Shown piece by piece: positions 53,896 through 63,699 of a DNA stretch of 64,000 nucleotides. The first letter of the stretch is position 1. Each line of letters starts with the position of its first letter. Source of the stretch: Corynebacterium propinquum DSM 44285 (GTDB taxonomy: Bacteria > Actinomycetota > Actinomycetes > Mycobacteriales > Mycobacteriaceae); contig NZ_AQXC01000001.1 in the NCBI RefSeq assembly GCF_000375525.1, forward strand, positions 1-64,000, read 5' to 3'. The notes under the pieces are model-generated. The model was not told the DNA's origin and made no database searches. It saw nothing but the letters and a program-made list of their open reading frames with translations. The translations under genes and the position numbers were made by a program.

Positions 53896-54216
53896 TTAGT
53901 TTTGCGACCGTGGCTGGTTTTCTGGTTTATTCCAGAAATCTTCAGCATCCATCTGCGGCTGTTGTTGCTGCTGCGATGGCTGCTGAGGTTGGGAGCCCTG
54001 TTGGCTGATCGCCTGCTGTGCCTGTTGTGGCTGCTGAGTCTGCTGATTCCGACCATTCTGGTACTCGGCATCGTCGTTGCTCATTTCGCGCATTTCCGAT
54101 TTCAAAATACGCGTAGAACGGCCTACCGAACGCGCCAAATCTGGTAGCTTTTTAGCGCCGAATAGCAACAGGATGATGACCAAGATCAACAAAATTTGGG
54201 TGGGGCTGATACTCAT
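53896..54216 (-). CDS. tatA: Twin-arginine translocase subunit TatA
   Basis: A 106-residue single-span protein. MSISPTQILLILVIILLLFGAKKLPDLARSVGRSTRILKSEM gives the membrane helix, the FGxKKLP hinge and the amphipathic helix of TatA. The C-terminal half is a Gln-rich low-complexity tail (with runs such as SQQQQQPQ) and ends FWNKPENQPRSQN. GAAAGG lies upstream of the ATG 54216; the frame is open further but homology begins here. Upstream of tatC on the same strand. Confidence 0.92.
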   Translation of the reverse strand: MSISPTQILLILVIILLLFGAKKLPDLARSVGRSTRILKSEMREMSNDDAEYQNGRNQQTQQPQQAQQAISQQGSQPQQPSQQQQQPQMDAEDFWNKPENQPRSQN

Positions 54217-54279
54217 CAATCGCGCCTTTCTCAACGTCACAGCCATCGCGTTTATTGATTGCAATAGCCGGGCGAGTCA

Positions 54280-55278
54280 TTAAGATTTATCGGTATCAAC
54301 CATACTATAACGCTGCAACGCCGCCTGGGCTTGTGCACGCACCGCGTCGGCAAGATCATCTGGGGCTAGCACACGAAGATGATCAGCGTGGCTCAACGCG
54401 AAACGCGCAAACCATCCAGTACTGCCTACCGGCATGGTGGCGCGTACCCAATCGTTGGTATCACCGTCTACTTCGTCATCTCGTCGCATGTCATATTCGT
54501 CCAGCATCCATAATGCATCAGGGGCGATGGCAACTGTAGCCCTGGTGGAATCACGGAATCCGAACGGATCATCGCTCGAAAAATCCAATTGTGTTGCGCG
54601 TGGCCGCGCCGTTTCTGCCAAAATTTCCACGTTGCGCATGCGATCAACCCGGAAATTGCGGTGCTCGCCATAATCTTCCACATAAGCGGTTAAATAGGCG
54701 GCATCACCGCGGATAAAAATCCGAGCCGGATCAACCGTGCGGGAACTCGTGCTGTTCGACGAGGCTGACCAATAGTCAAAACGCACGCGCTTTTTCGTGC
54801 TCAACGCCTGCGATAGCTGAGATTGGGCGTCTTCGGTAGCAGAAGAATGCTCGACAATGCTGTCGTAGATGGCACGCGAACGATCATCCATGATCGAGCG
54901 TAGCTTTTCAGCTGCTGACACTACCGCGGAACGATCCACCAGCCCTGGCATTGTTTCCAGCACTTCGACTGTGAGCAGCAGTGCCCCGGCTTCGGTCGGT
55001 GTCAACCGCAGTGAGGAATCCATTCCTTGATCATCGTGAATAACGACGCCGGTGGTCAGTTCGTAGCTCAAATCGATGAGATCCTGCGTCTGCGAGCTGA
55101 TTCCGCTGCAGTGCAAACGTCCCAGTGCCCGAACCAATTCATCCGGAGTCAATCCTAAGTCTTTAGCTGCCTCAAAGATGCTGCGGTCTGGGTGGGCCTT
55201 AAAATAAGGCACTAAATTCAACGATTGCACTAATGCCGCGAGTTTTTCCGGTGAATCTGTGTGCTTCGTCTTTTTCAT
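54280..55278 (-). CDS. pafC: WYL-domain regulator PafC
   Basis: A 332-residue transcription activator subunit. An N-terminal winged helix (KLAALVQSLNLVPYFKAHPDRSIFEAAKDLGLTPDELVRAL) precedes a WYL domain with RIFIRGDAAYLTAYVEDYGEHRNFRVDRMRNVEIL, and a C-terminal WCX-like region. PafB and PafC form a heterodimer that turns on DNA-damage genes independently of LexA in mycobacteria. The ATG overlaps the pafB stop (ATGA); the upstream open frame is within pafB and not used. Confidence 0.9.
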   Translation of the reverse strand: MKKTKHTDSPEKLAALVQSLNLVPYFKAHPDRSIFEAAKDLGLTPDELVRALGRLHCSGISSQTQDLIDLSYELTTGVVIHDDQGMDSSLRLTPTEAGALLLTVEVLETMPGLVDRSAVVSAAEKLRSIMDDRSRAIYDSIVEHSSATEDAQSQLSQALSTKKRVRFDYWSASSNSTSSRTVDPARIFIRGDAAYLTAYVEDYGEHRNFRVDRMRNVEILAETARPRATQLDFSSDDPFGFRDSTRATVAIAPDALWMLDEYDMRRDDEVDGDTNDWVRATMPVGSTGWFARFALSHADHLRVLAPDDLADAVRAQAQAALQRYSMVDTDKS

Positions 55279-56321
55279 CCCTGACTCGCTTTCTGCAATA
55301 ACTGGTAGACCTGCTCGCGAAGATCCACAGGGGTTTCCACGACCGCTTCTGCGGCATACGCAGCACACGTGCGCAACAACCAGTCCCGATCTGCTCCGGT
55401 GATGGTCAAAACTACATCCCCATCGTTGTCTGCAGCGTTGTGTTCTGCAGCATGGTGTTCTGCAGCATTGTGCACCGAGGATGCCGCTTGTTCTAGCGGC
55501 GGAGCAGCGTGGCGACGGGTGCGAATCGTCGCATTCACGGTATCTCGTGCAGCAAGTGTTTTCTCTACGATATCGCGCAGCGAACCGCTGGGTTCGGTGT
55601 GTGTAGCAGCCTGGCGAGAACGGCGAATATCACTAATGCGGGTGGACCGAAACGAACGTTCTGCTTGTCGGTCCACGTCCCATCCAACGACATAAAGACG
55701 GTTCCGACGCGGCACCAGGCCCCACAAATCCATGGTGCGGCGCTGTGGCTGCGCACCAGAATGATGCTGATAATAAAAAGTTACCCGTAATTTATGCGCC
55801 ACCCCGGTTAAAATCGCCCGTAGTACTTCCGGGTCCAAACGCGTGATGTCGTTGTCAGCGATGAAGCCTGCACCCGGCCTAATATCGCGGTGTGCACCTG
55901 ATGCCGCGAGCTTCGTCCAACCAGCGGTGCTGAGCGCCCCCAAGCCGCCCTCGCGTCCGACCTCGCTCGCAATTCCCAGCACGGTGGCCTCTTGGGGGCT
56001 AAAAGATACCTCCGGTAACCGGTAAGACTCCGGATTCAGCCGGTATGTTGGACCATCCGCGCCGTCACCGGCAGAACTATCGATGTAGACCCCGGCGCGT
56101 GCCAGTGTTGCAACATCGCGCTGCAATTGCACACGGAAGCTATGCTTATTTTCGTGGTAGCCGGCGACGTTGGCGTGAATCCAGTCTGCACTACGGTCTG
56201 GGTTGCCACCGGATTGTGCGGCACCCTGCAGCGCAAAAGTAAGGTTCGTCAGCCGCTCTACAGCCGCATCGTAGCGCGGACCGGTCTCTTTGCGCGGGGC
56301 GGGCGTTGCAGCTGCTGCCAT
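55275..56321 (-). CDS. pafB: WYL-domain regulator PafB
   Basis: A 348-residue partner of PafC. The N-terminal winged helix spans about 15-80 (VERLTNLTFALQGAAQSGGNPDRSADWIHANVAGY, QLQRDVATLARAGV). The WYL domain is LWGLVPRRNRLYVVGWDVDRQAERSFRSTRISDI. A His/Ala-rich insert (NAAEHHAAEHNAADNDGD) precedes the C-terminal region. It starts six bases after pafA ends, so pup-pafA-pafB-pafC is one unit. Function as DNA-damage activator is inferred from the mycobacterial pair. Confidence 0.9.
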   Translation of the reverse strand: MAAAATPAPRKETGPRYDAAVERLTNLTFALQGAAQSGGNPDRSADWIHANVAGYHENKHSFRVQLQRDVATLARAGVYIDSSAGDGADGPTYRLNPESYRLPEVSFSPQEATVLGIASEVGREGGLGALSTAGWTKLAASGAHRDIRPGAGFIADNDITRLDPEVLRAILTGVAHKLRVTFYYQHHSGAQPQRRTMDLWGLVPRRNRLYVVGWDVDRQAERSFRSTRISDIRRSRQAATHTEPSGSLRDIVEKTLAARDTVNATIRTRRHAAPPLEQAASSVHNAAEHHAAEHNAADNDGDVVLTITGADRDWLLRTCAAYAAEAVVETPVDLREQVYQLLQKASQG

Positions 56322-56326
56322 GGTGA

Positions 56327-57763
56327 TTACTCCGTATCGTTGGCGCCCCTGTTCATCAAAGCAAGCAATTCCTCGAGTTCGGGGCTGTCAGTAGCGAATG
56401 GATCACCAAAAGTATATTCCAGCCGGGCCGGTTCTGTGATCTTCATCCGAGACCAATCCACAGCAAACTCCGTCTCGGTTTCCCGTGCCCGGGCCAAAAA
56501 TTTCCCACGCTGGTGCGCGCGAGTGGTGTCCGGCGGGGTATCCATGGCCGCAGTAATCGCCTCATCCGTTGTCCATCGCTCTACCCTGCCTTTATCCTGC
56601 AAGACCTGGAAAATTCCCCGACCAGGGCGGATATCGTGCATGGCGAGGTCAATTTGCGCGAGTTTCGGATGCGACCAATCATCACCGAGCCGGGCCCGGT
56701 AGTGGTCAAATAATTCTTTCTTGATTACCCAGTCGAGCTCACGATTGACTTGAGAGAAATCTTGCGACTCCAGGGCGTCAAGTGCCCGGCGCCATAGATC
56801 AACGACGCGGCGCATTTCACTGGTCGTTGAGCCGCCATGTCCAGCATCGTCGAGATAATCGTCGCGGACTTCCAACCAGTCAGCCGCGTGGCCGCACAAC
56901 GCTTGTTGGATTTCCAGAGCGGTTACAGTCCCGCCGTTTTTTAAGCGGAGTTGCGTGCGACCACTCAGGTCACGGGAAATCTCGCGGATTTGCCCGATCG
57001 GATCTGCAAGCTCGAAGTCCGGAAGCTCGCGTTCAGCTTCGATCATTTCCAGCACTAGCAGCGCGGAGCCTACTTTTAGGGCAAACGTCGGTTCGGAGAG
57101 GTTGGTATCGCCGCCAATAACGTGCAAACGCCGGTAGCGTTGCGAGTCCGCATGAGCCTCGTCCCGGGAATTAATCATTGGACGCGCCCGGGTGGTCGCC
57201 GACGATACGCCTTCCCACACTTGATCCGCGCGTTGTGAAAGTACGAAGCGTGCTGGGTGTTCGTCGGTTTCTGGCTCAATCAGACCAGCCCCACAGATCA
57301 ATTGCCTGGTCACCATCAACGGCTCCAGTGCTCGGCCGATCGCGCGGAGCACCATGGAACGAGAGATCAGATAATTCTCGTGGCATCCGTAGGAGTTTCC
57401 GTGAGAGTCCAGGTTATTTTTGAACAAATAGACATGCTTGCCGACGCCGTCGCGCACCAGTTTCTGCTCTGCACGCTGAGCAAGCTCATCGAGAATGCGG
57501 TCGCCGGCGCGCTCATAGTTCAATAACTGGGTAATGCTGTCGCATTCTGCAGTGGCGATTTCCGGGTGGGCGCCCATGTCCAAATACAACCGAGAACCAT
57601 TCGCGCTGAAGATGTTCGAACTGCCGTGCTCATCCACGATGGGTTCAAAAAGGTAACGCGCAACCTCAGCTGCCCCCAGCGTATGGGTGCCATTGGCTGC
57701 AGTCGCGGTAATCCCGTATTCGGTTTCCACCCCCATGATGCGACGGGTAAATACGGAACTCAC
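56327..57763 (-). CDS. pafA: Pup-protein ligase PafA
   Basis: A 478-residue carboxylate-amine ligase that couples the C-terminal Glu of Pup to substrate lysines with ATP. MGVETEYGITATA at the N-terminus carries the metal-binding Glu; LDMGAHPEIATAECDS, HGNSYGCHENYLISR, RPMINSRDEAHAD and LHVIGGDTNLSEPTFALKVGSALLVLEMIE are typical of the PafA/Dop family. The GTG start overlaps the pup stop (GTGA), a tight coupling of ligase to tag. No proteasome subunit genes lie between pup and pafA. Confidence 0.94.
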   Translation of the reverse strand: MSSVFTRRIMGVETEYGITATAANGTHTLGAAEVARYLFEPIVDEHGSSNIFSANGSRLYLDMGAHPEIATAECDSITQLLNYERAGDRILDELAQRAEQKLVRDGVGKHVYLFKNNLDSHGNSYGCHENYLISRSMVLRAIGRALEPLMVTRQLICGAGLIEPETDEHPARFVLSQRADQVWEGVSSATTRARPMINSRDEAHADSQRYRRLHVIGGDTNLSEPTFALKVGSALLVLEMIEAERELPDFELADPIGQIREISRDLSGRTQLRLKNGGTVTALEIQQALCGHAADWLEVRDDYLDDAGHGGSTTSEMRRVVDLWRRALDALESQDFSQVNRELDWVIKKELFDHYRARLGDDWSHPKLAQIDLAMHDIRPGRGIFQVLQDKGRVERWTTDEAITAAMDTPPDTTRAHQRGKFLARARETETEFAVDWSRMKITEPARLEYTFGDPFATDSPELEELLALMNRGANDTE

Positions 57764-57972
57764 TGTCCACCCTTTTGCACGTAGGAACGGACGAATTCTT
57801 CTGCGTTTGATTCCAGCAAGCCATCGATTTCATCGAGAAGATCATCGGTGCCTGAGGTAGAAATTTGTGCTTGGCCGCCGACGAAATCATCGTTGTCGGT
57901 ACTATCATCGCCTGCGGAATAAGCAGTGTGTGAAGTTTGTGCACTGGAATTGTGTTGTGGGTTCGTGGCCAT
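57760..57972 (-). CDS. pup: Prokaryotic ubiquitin-like protein Pup
   Basis: A 70-residue small acidic, largely disordered protein. It ends VRSYVQKGGQ; the terminal Gln must be deamidated by Dop to Glu before ligation. The DDLLDEIDGLLESNAEEFVRSYVQKG helix contacts Dop, PafA and the ATPase. One Lys (67) precedes the GGQ. AAAGAGGA lies just before the ATG at 57972. The frame is open further upstream but not conserved. Confidence 0.95.
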   Translation of the reverse strand: MATNPQHNSSAQTSHTAYSAGDDSTDNDDFVGGQAQISTSGTDDLLDEIDGLLESNAEEFVRSYVQKGGQ

Positions 57973-58054
57973 AATAATCCTCTTTCGTCGTTGTGGTTGT
58001 GGCGATTGCCGCAGATTTGCGCCGGTGCTTGCAGCTCGGTGTTTCCAACAATCG

Positions 58055-59617
58055 TTAGCCAGTTTTTTGCACGTGGTTGAGCCTTCGCGCTGCTTCTGGC
58101 GCATTCGCTGAACTGCTGATGATGTCTTCGGCTGCTGCCTTATTCAATCCGGTGAGATCCGTCAGGTCCACAAAGATCTCACCACCGGGGCTTTCTGCAT
58201 CAGCGAAATGCAGTTCCTGCCAGTTTGCGGCAACCAACTCATCGGCGAAGCGTTCGATCATGCGTCCGCGGGTCCAGGCTCGTGACTCTGCAGGCGGCAT
58301 TGCCATCGCAGCATTGATGTCGTCTTCGCTGGCTAACGTTCGCATCCGGCCTTTTCGCACCAGAGCGTGGTAGAGAGACTTCGCGGGGTCGACATCGGTG
58401 TACTGCAAGTCAATGAGCGCGATTTTCGGATCGTTTACCGCGACACCACGGTCGAGGTAGCCCTTGATCAACGCGTATTTCGCAGTCCAATCCAGCAGGT
58501 GGGAAGTTGACAGCGGGTCGTCGGCAAGCAAGTCTAGGACTTCTTCCCACAACTCCAGCACTTTCGTTTCGACCGCGGACGGACCGGTAGCGCTGTCCTT
58601 TGTGGCGATGTCCCGCACACGCTTGAGGTATTCACGCTGGATCTCAATTGCTGTGGCCTGGGAACCGTCGGCTAGCGTGATTTTATGGGTCAGACTCACA
58701 TCATGGCTTACCGCAGAAATCTCAGCTACCGGATCCGCTGGACGCAAATCAGTAAAGCTCACGCCCGCGTCAATAGCATCCAAGACCAAGGCTGTGGTCC
58801 CTAGTTTCAGAAGCGTTGCGGTCTGCGACATATTCGCATCTCCGGTGATCACATGCAGGCGGCCGTGAGTCTCGGCATCGGTATGCGGCTCGTCGCGAGT
58901 ATTGATCAAACCGCGGTTCAGCGTGGTCTCTAAAGAGATTTCCTGCTCGATATAATCCGCGCGCTGCGAAATCTGGAATCCCGGGGTTTCGCCACGCTGC
59001 CCCAGCCCAACGCGGCCGGCACCGATCATGATGATGCGGGTGACAAAAAACGGGATGAGACCGTCTGCAATGGCGGCAAAATCCGTGGTGCGCGGGTACA
59101 AGTAGTTTTCGTGTGAACCATACGACGCGCCCTTGCCATCCACATTATTCTTGTAGATTTTCAACGGCGGACACGCGCCGTGATTGGCTAGGGCCGACGT
59201 GCCGCTTTCGGCAAAAGTTGCCACGTCATTGATGGCTTGCAACGCGATGCGGTCGCCAGCTTGGTCGTAGATCATGGCCTGCCAAGCATCACTGCATTCT
59301 GGCGACGAGTACTCAGGGTGGGCATGATCGACGTAAAAGCGCGCACCGCTGTGCGTCACGACGTTCGCCACGCCTAAGGTCTCTGGATCCACCATGGAGC
59401 CGGTACGGTACCGCTGCCGATCACCACCGCGGGTATCACGGGTGGGATGCTCCGCGGCGAAGTCCCAGCGAGAACGGGTGCCAATATTCCGGAGAGCGTA
59501 GCTCACCACAGCATGCGTAGAGGTCACAATCGGGCTGAGCGTTGGCTGTGTTGGCGTGGAAATACCGTATTCGGTTTCGGTACCCATGAACCGATGAAAA
59601 TTCTGGTTGCTGTTCAT
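58055..59617 (-). CDS. dop: Pup deamidase/depupylase Dop
   Basis: A 520-residue PafA homologue. MGTETEYGIST carries the metal-site Glu, YVDHAHPEYSSPECSDA the catalytic Asp region, and KNNVDGKGASYGSHENYLYPR, NTRDEPHTDAETHGRLHVITGDANMSQ the substrate and nucleotide sites. It converts GGQ to GGE and also removes Pup from substrates. ATG at 59617, with AAGGA close upstream; Met11 is an alternative. It lies between pup and arc, the corynebacterial order. Confidence 0.94.
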   Translation of the reverse strand: MNSNQNFHRFMGTETEYGISTPTQPTLSPIVTSTHAVVSYALRNIGTRSRWDFAAEHPTRDTRGGDRQRYRTGSMVDPETLGVANVVTHSGARFYVDHAHPEYSSPECSDAWQAMIYDQAGDRIALQAINDVATFAESGTSALANHGACPPLKIYKNNVDGKGASYGSHENYLYPRTTDFAAIADGLIPFFVTRIIMIGAGRVGLGQRGETPGFQISQRADYIEQEISLETTLNRGLINTRDEPHTDAETHGRLHVITGDANMSQTATLLKLGTTALVLDAIDAGVSFTDLRPADPVAEISAVSHDVSLTHKITLADGSQATAIEIQREYLKRVRDIATKDSATGPSAVETKVLELWEEVLDLLADDPLSTSHLLDWTAKYALIKGYLDRGVAVNDPKIALIDLQYTDVDPAKSLYHALVRKGRMRTLASEDDINAAMAMPPAESRAWTRGRMIERFADELVAANWQELHFADAESPGGEIFVDLTDLTGLNKAAAEDIISSSANAPEAARRLNHVQKTG

Positions 59618-59711
59618 TTTCCTTATTCCGGCCTATCAGTTTCTGACATAACAGTGGCTCCAACGAGTACTCCGCGTGCAGCGCCCCGATCGGATCGATC
59701 GGCTCGATCGG

Positions 59712-61244
59712 CTATGCCAGGCTCCGCGCGGAGACCACGGATTGTGATAGCTTCACGATGCGGTTCCATTCTTCCGGGTTCGCCGTATTCGGCAGATCCT
59801 CGCTCTCATCTTGTTCTGTGCGCACCGCTGCTTGAATATGCCGTAAAGAAATACCGTGCTCTCCAGTGGATCCGGAAGCGATATAATCCTTGATCGCGAG
59901 TTTTTTCGCGCGATCGACCACGTTGGCAATCAAGGCACCGGAGACGAAATCACCGTAGTGCAATACCGCGGTGCTGCCGTCGCGAAGAGTAAGTTCCACG
60001 AACGGGCGTGGAGCGTACAACGCATCCACTGCCCCGTCGATAAGCACACTGAGCGGATCGGTGTGCGGGACGCCTTCATGCAGGTAGCGGCTGATAATAT
60101 CCGGCGCTTCTTGCTTGCTAGGGCGCGAGATGCGCACCTTGATGTCCAAACGGCCTGGCCGCAGCAACGCGGGGTCGATAAGCTCTTCCCGGTTGGTAGC
60201 ACCGACCACGATGACGTTATCGAGGCCTTCGACCCCGTCGATTTCGGTAAGCAGCTGCGGCACCGCTGTGGTTTCAATATCCGAAGACACGCCAGTACCA
60301 CGGGTACGGAAAATCGATTCCATTTCGTCGAAGAAGACAATCACCGGCGCCCCGTCAGAGGCCAACTCGCGGGCACGTTCAAAAATTAATCGGATAACAC
60401 GTTCGGTTTCTCCGACGTATTTGTTGAGAAGCTCCGGGCCCTTGACATTTAAGAAATACGATGCCGAGCCATCCCCGACGCGTGATGCCAGCGAATGCGC
60501 CACTGCCTTAGCGATCAAGGTTTTACCGCAGCCCGGCGGGCCATACAGCAGCACGCCTTTTGGCGGGTGCAATTGATAATCGCGGTAGAGCTCCGGATGA
60601 TCAAATGGCATCTCGACGGCATCACGGACCTGCTCAATCTGCGCATCCAAACCACCGATATCGTCGTAGGTGACATCTGGGATTTCTTCTAGAGCAAGTT
60701 GGGTTACTTCGGCCTGAGAAATGCGTTCAAAAGCAAACCCAGACTTGACATCGGCCAGCACATTGTCGCCGACACGAACGTTTCCAACCAACGGCGTTGC
60801 CAAATGAATCACGTGTGTATCGCCCTGCGGCGTCGACGCTAAAACGCGGACGTCTCCATCGGCATCGCCCCCGCCGTCGACGAACTCACTAATACGCATC
60901 ACAACGCCATCGGAAGTAAAACCGCAATCTTCAACGATGACACTTGCCTCACCCAGCCGGACTTGCGCGCCGGCGGGGATTTCGTGTTCCAGCAATGGCG
61001 AGACGTTGACGCGCAAACGACGCGTTGAGGTAAACACGTCAGCTTCCCGACGGTTACCCGGGGCGTAGCGCAAAAACACCCCATACGTGGACACCGGTTC
61101 TTGCAAAGCGTTGAGCTCAGTGGTCAGCTGGGCCAATTTATCGCGTGAAGACTTCAGCAGAGTCGCTAGTTTTTCGTTGCGCTTGCGCAACTCGCGCACA
61201 TCGCGGCGAAGCTGTAGCTGTGGGTCCGGGGTTGTCTTCGTCAT
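59712..61244 (-). CDS. arc: Proteasome-associated-type AAA ATPase ARC (Mpa homologue) without docking tail
   Basis: A 510-residue hexameric unfoldase. Residues 8-50 form the N-terminal coiled coil that binds Pup; two OB domains follow (about 50-165); the AAA domain has Walker A GPPGCGKT (235-242), Walker B VIVFFDEM (301-308) and [18 protein letters not shown]. The C-terminus ends VVSARSLA and lacks the HbYX-type GQYL that docks mycobacterial Mpa to the 20S core. Start taken at ATG 61244; upstream open frame at 61331 is poor. It unfolds pupylated proteins, probably without a proteasome. Confidence 0.92.
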   Translation of the reverse strand: MTKTTPDPQLQLRRDVRELRKRNEKLATLLKSSRDKLAQLTTELNALQEPVSTYGVFLRYAPGNRREADVFTSTRRLRVNVSPLLEHEIPAGAQVRLGEASVIVEDCGFTSDGVVMRISEFVDGGGDADGDVRVLASTPQGDTHVIHLATPLVGNVRVGDNVLADVKSGFAFERISQAEVTQLALEEIPDVTYDDIGGLDAQIEQVRDAVEMPFDHPELYRDYQLHPPKGVLLYGPPGCGKTLIAKAVAHSLASRVGDGSASYFLNVKGPELLNKYVGETERVIRLIFERARELASDGAPVIVFFDEMESIFRTRGTGVSSDIETTAVPQLLTEIDGVEGLDNVIVVGATNREELIDPALLRPGRLDIKVRISRPSKQEAPDIISRYLHEGVPHTDPLSVLIDGAVDALYAPRPFVELTLRDGSTAVLHYGDFVSGALIANVVDRAKKLAIKDYIASGSTGEHGISLRHIQAAVRTEQDESEDLPNTANPEEWNRIVKLSQSVVSARSLA

Positions 61245-61451
61245 ACGACTGACCGAACCTCCCTTCTGCAGATATGGTGCATAAAGTTGTGCACGTAACG
61301 GGTGTGTCGCGCTAATCCGATTCCTGACCACTGTGAATTTCTAGAAGTAAGTTTCTAGGAATTTTTGGGCCGCAACCATGCGTTTCTTTAAGCAAAGCCT
61401 AACAAACCGGGCTAGGAATGGCTACGTTAAGGCGAGCTAGTACCCGAATAG

Positions 61452-62288
61452 TTAGCGTCGCGCCTTGCGTTTGGGCCGTGGCGGCACGACGCCGTCGGCA
61501 AGCCGCCTGGTCATGATCAAAAACGCAGTGTGCGCATTCATACGATGTTCTGGCCGTGTCGCTAGCCCTTCGACCTTCCAGTCACGCACCAGTGATTCCC
61601 ATGCGCGTGGTTCGGTGAAGCATTGTTGCTCGCGAATGCCTTCCATGACCTTCATCAACTGCGGGACTGTGGCGACATACGTAATGAATACTCCGCCCGG
61701 TACCAGCATGTTTTTTACTGTGGTGAGCATCTCCCAAGGCTCCAACATATCCAGCACGATGCGATCTACTGGGCCGTCGGTATCTTCTGGCGTCAGCTCT
61801 TGGAAGTCGCCTAACCGTGGGCTCCACCATTGTGGCTGTTCACCGAAATATTCCTTGACGTTGTCAATGGCATAGCCAATATGATCTTCGCGCAACTCAT
61901 AGGAGTACACGTGGCCTTCCGGGCCCACCGCACGGAGTAACGCCATCGAGAGCGCACCAGAGCCTGCACCGGCTTCCAAAACCTTTGCCCCACGGAAAAT
62001 ATCGCCCTCGATGAGAATCTGAGCAGCATCTTTCGGGTAAATTACCTGGGCGCCGCGCGGCATCGACAGCACATGGTCCACCATCAAATGACGGAACATC
62101 AAAAACTGGCCACCCATCGTCGAGGTGATCACCGAGCCTTCATCCATGCCGACGATATCGTCGTGCTCGACGATGCCTTGGTGCGAGTGAAACTTATTGC
62201 CCTCTTTGAGATACAGGGTGAAGTGTCGACGTTTCGCATCGGTGAGCTGCACGCGATCACCGTATTTAAACGGACCAGAATATGCCAT
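61452..62288 (-). CDS. trmI: tRNA (adenine-58-N1)-methyltransferase TrmI
   Basis: A 278-residue SAM methyltransferase forming m1A58 in the tRNA T-loop, matching mycobacterial Rv2118c. It has an N-terminal beta domain (FKYGDRVQLTDAKRRHFTLYL) and the catalytic domain with GAKVLEAGAGSGALSMALLRAVG, YSYELREDHIGYAIDNV and DRIVLDMLEPWE. The C-terminus is basic (PPRPKRKARR). It lies between the M18 peptidase and arc, all on the minus strand, with 207 bases before arc. Confidence 0.94.
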   Translation of the reverse strand: MAYSGPFKYGDRVQLTDAKRRHFTLYLKEGNKFHSHQGIVEHDDIVGMDEGSVITSTMGGQFLMFRHLMVDHVLSMPRGAQVIYPKDAAQILIEGDIFRGAKVLEAGAGSGALSMALLRAVGPEGHVYSYELREDHIGYAIDNVKEYFGEQPQWWSPRLGDFQELTPEDTDGPVDRIVLDMLEPWEMLTTVKNMLVPGGVFITYVATVPQLMKVMEGIREQQCFTEPRAWESLVRDWKVEGLATRPEHRMNAHTAFLIMTRRLADGVVPPRPKRKARR

Positions 62289-62318
62289 TAAGCAGCCTTT
62301 CTTTTAGATTGTTCAGCG

Positions 62319-63605
62319 CTAGTTAATCAGGTAGGCCTCGAGTGCTTGTGACAGCCACAATTGATCTTGCACGCCAATCATCTCCCGCGCCGAGTGCATC
62401 GACAACATGGGCACCCCCACATCGACGGTATCGATACCCAACGCAGTCGCCGTAGCTGGGCCAATCGTAGAACCACACGGTACGGCGTTGTTGCTGACAT
62501 AATTTTGGATCGGGACCATCGCAGCCCGGCACGCATTTTCCCACAATGCAATCGTGCGAGCGTTTGAAGCATAGCGCTGCTTCGAGTTGATTTTGGTGAC
62601 CGGACCGCCACCTATAATCGGTGGATTATGTGGATCATGCTTGTCGGCATAATTCGGGTGGATCGAATGCGCTGCATCTGCAGACACGCACGACGAACGA
62701 CGTAGCATTTGTAAATAGCTTTCACGGTCTGCTCCCAATGCCGTCGCGGTGCGCTCTAGGACCTCCGACAAAATGGGGCCTTGTGCACCCGTCGTCGAGG
62801 CAGAACCGACTTCTTCATGGTCGAAAGCTGCCAAGACTGCAATATCCGAGCCGAAATCACCAGAAGCAACGGCACGTTGCAGCGCAGTCAAGCTAGCAAA
62901 CACGCTGGAAAGATTATCCATGCGGGAAGAAGCCAGCAGATCCGCCTGCGCCCCAAATAATCCGGCCGGCTGCGATGGGGCTGTGATCAGGCTCCAGGAC
63001 GCAATATCTGATTCGGCAATCCCCAATTGATCCGCCAACACTTCCGCGATACCAGTGCGGCCGGCTTGGTCCTGGATAGCGCCACTGGCGGCGTCGGCAA
63101 GCCCCATAATGGGGTGCAGGTGTTTTTGCTTGTCGACACTAAACTCCTTCGAGCCATCGAGGTGAATCGCCAAATGCGGAATCCGCAACAGCGGTCCGGT
63201 ATTCACCAACCGCTCGGAACCGTCGGTCAGAATTACCTGGCCTGCCAGGGTGAGCTCCCGGTCAAACCAGGAAGAAATAATCGGCCCACCGTAGACTTCT
63301 ACACCCAGCTGGTGCCAGCCATGCTGCGTACTATCAGGCTGTGGTTTCAGGGTGAATCCTGGAGAATCAGTATGCGAACCGATAATTCGGAAACCGGAGT
63401 TCGTTCCCGCATCCTCCGGTACATACCAGGCCATGACCGCGCCATCACGCACGATTACATGCCCTCCCGGGCTAGCATCCCACGGCTGATCTTCCTCATG
63501 TTTGTGGAATCCAGATGCTACTAGCTGCTCAGCCACCCGATGTGCCGCATGAAACGAACTCGGCGCAGCATCCAGAAACTCCATGAACTGGTTAATCTCA
63601 TTCAT
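62319..63605 (-). CDS. M18 family aminopeptidase (aspartyl aminopeptidase-like)
   Basis: A 428-residue dinuclear zinc aminopeptidase. The metal site is seen in IIGSHTDSPGFTLKP (His), SRMDNLSSV (bridging Asp), AFDHEEVGSAST (catalytic Glu pair) and the final SMHSAREMIGVQD (His). M18 enzymes remove N-terminal Asp, Glu or other residues from peptides in the cytoplasm. Complete length. trmI follows 30 bases downstream. It is divergent from the RecB-type gene. Confidence 0.93.
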   Translation of the reverse strand: MNEINQFMEFLDAAPSSFHAAHRVAEQLVASGFHKHEEDQPWDASPGGHVIVRDGAVMAWYVPEDAGTNSGFRIIGSHTDSPGFTLKPQPDSTQHGWHQLGVEVYGGPIISSWFDRELTLAGQVILTDGSERLVNTGPLLRIPHLAIHLDGSKEFSVDKQKHLHPIMGLADAASGAIQDQAGRTGIAEVLADQLGIAESDIASWSLITAPSQPAGLFGAQADLLASSRMDNLSSVFASLTALQRAVASGDFGSDIAVLAAFDHEEVGSASTTGAQGPILSEVLERTATALGADRESYLQMLRRSSCVSADAAHSIHPNYADKHDPHNPPIIGGGPVTKINSKQRYASNARTIALWENACRAAMVPIQNYVSNNAVPCGSTIGPATATALGIDTVDVGVPMLSMHSAREMIGVQDQLWLSQALEAYLIN

Positions 63606-63699
63606 TATTACTCACACACTTTCGGTTCAAACGCGCTCATCTTTCCGTCTCACCCAGCTTAGTGGTAACCCAGGTGCACCGTTTAAGCTGGATTACATT

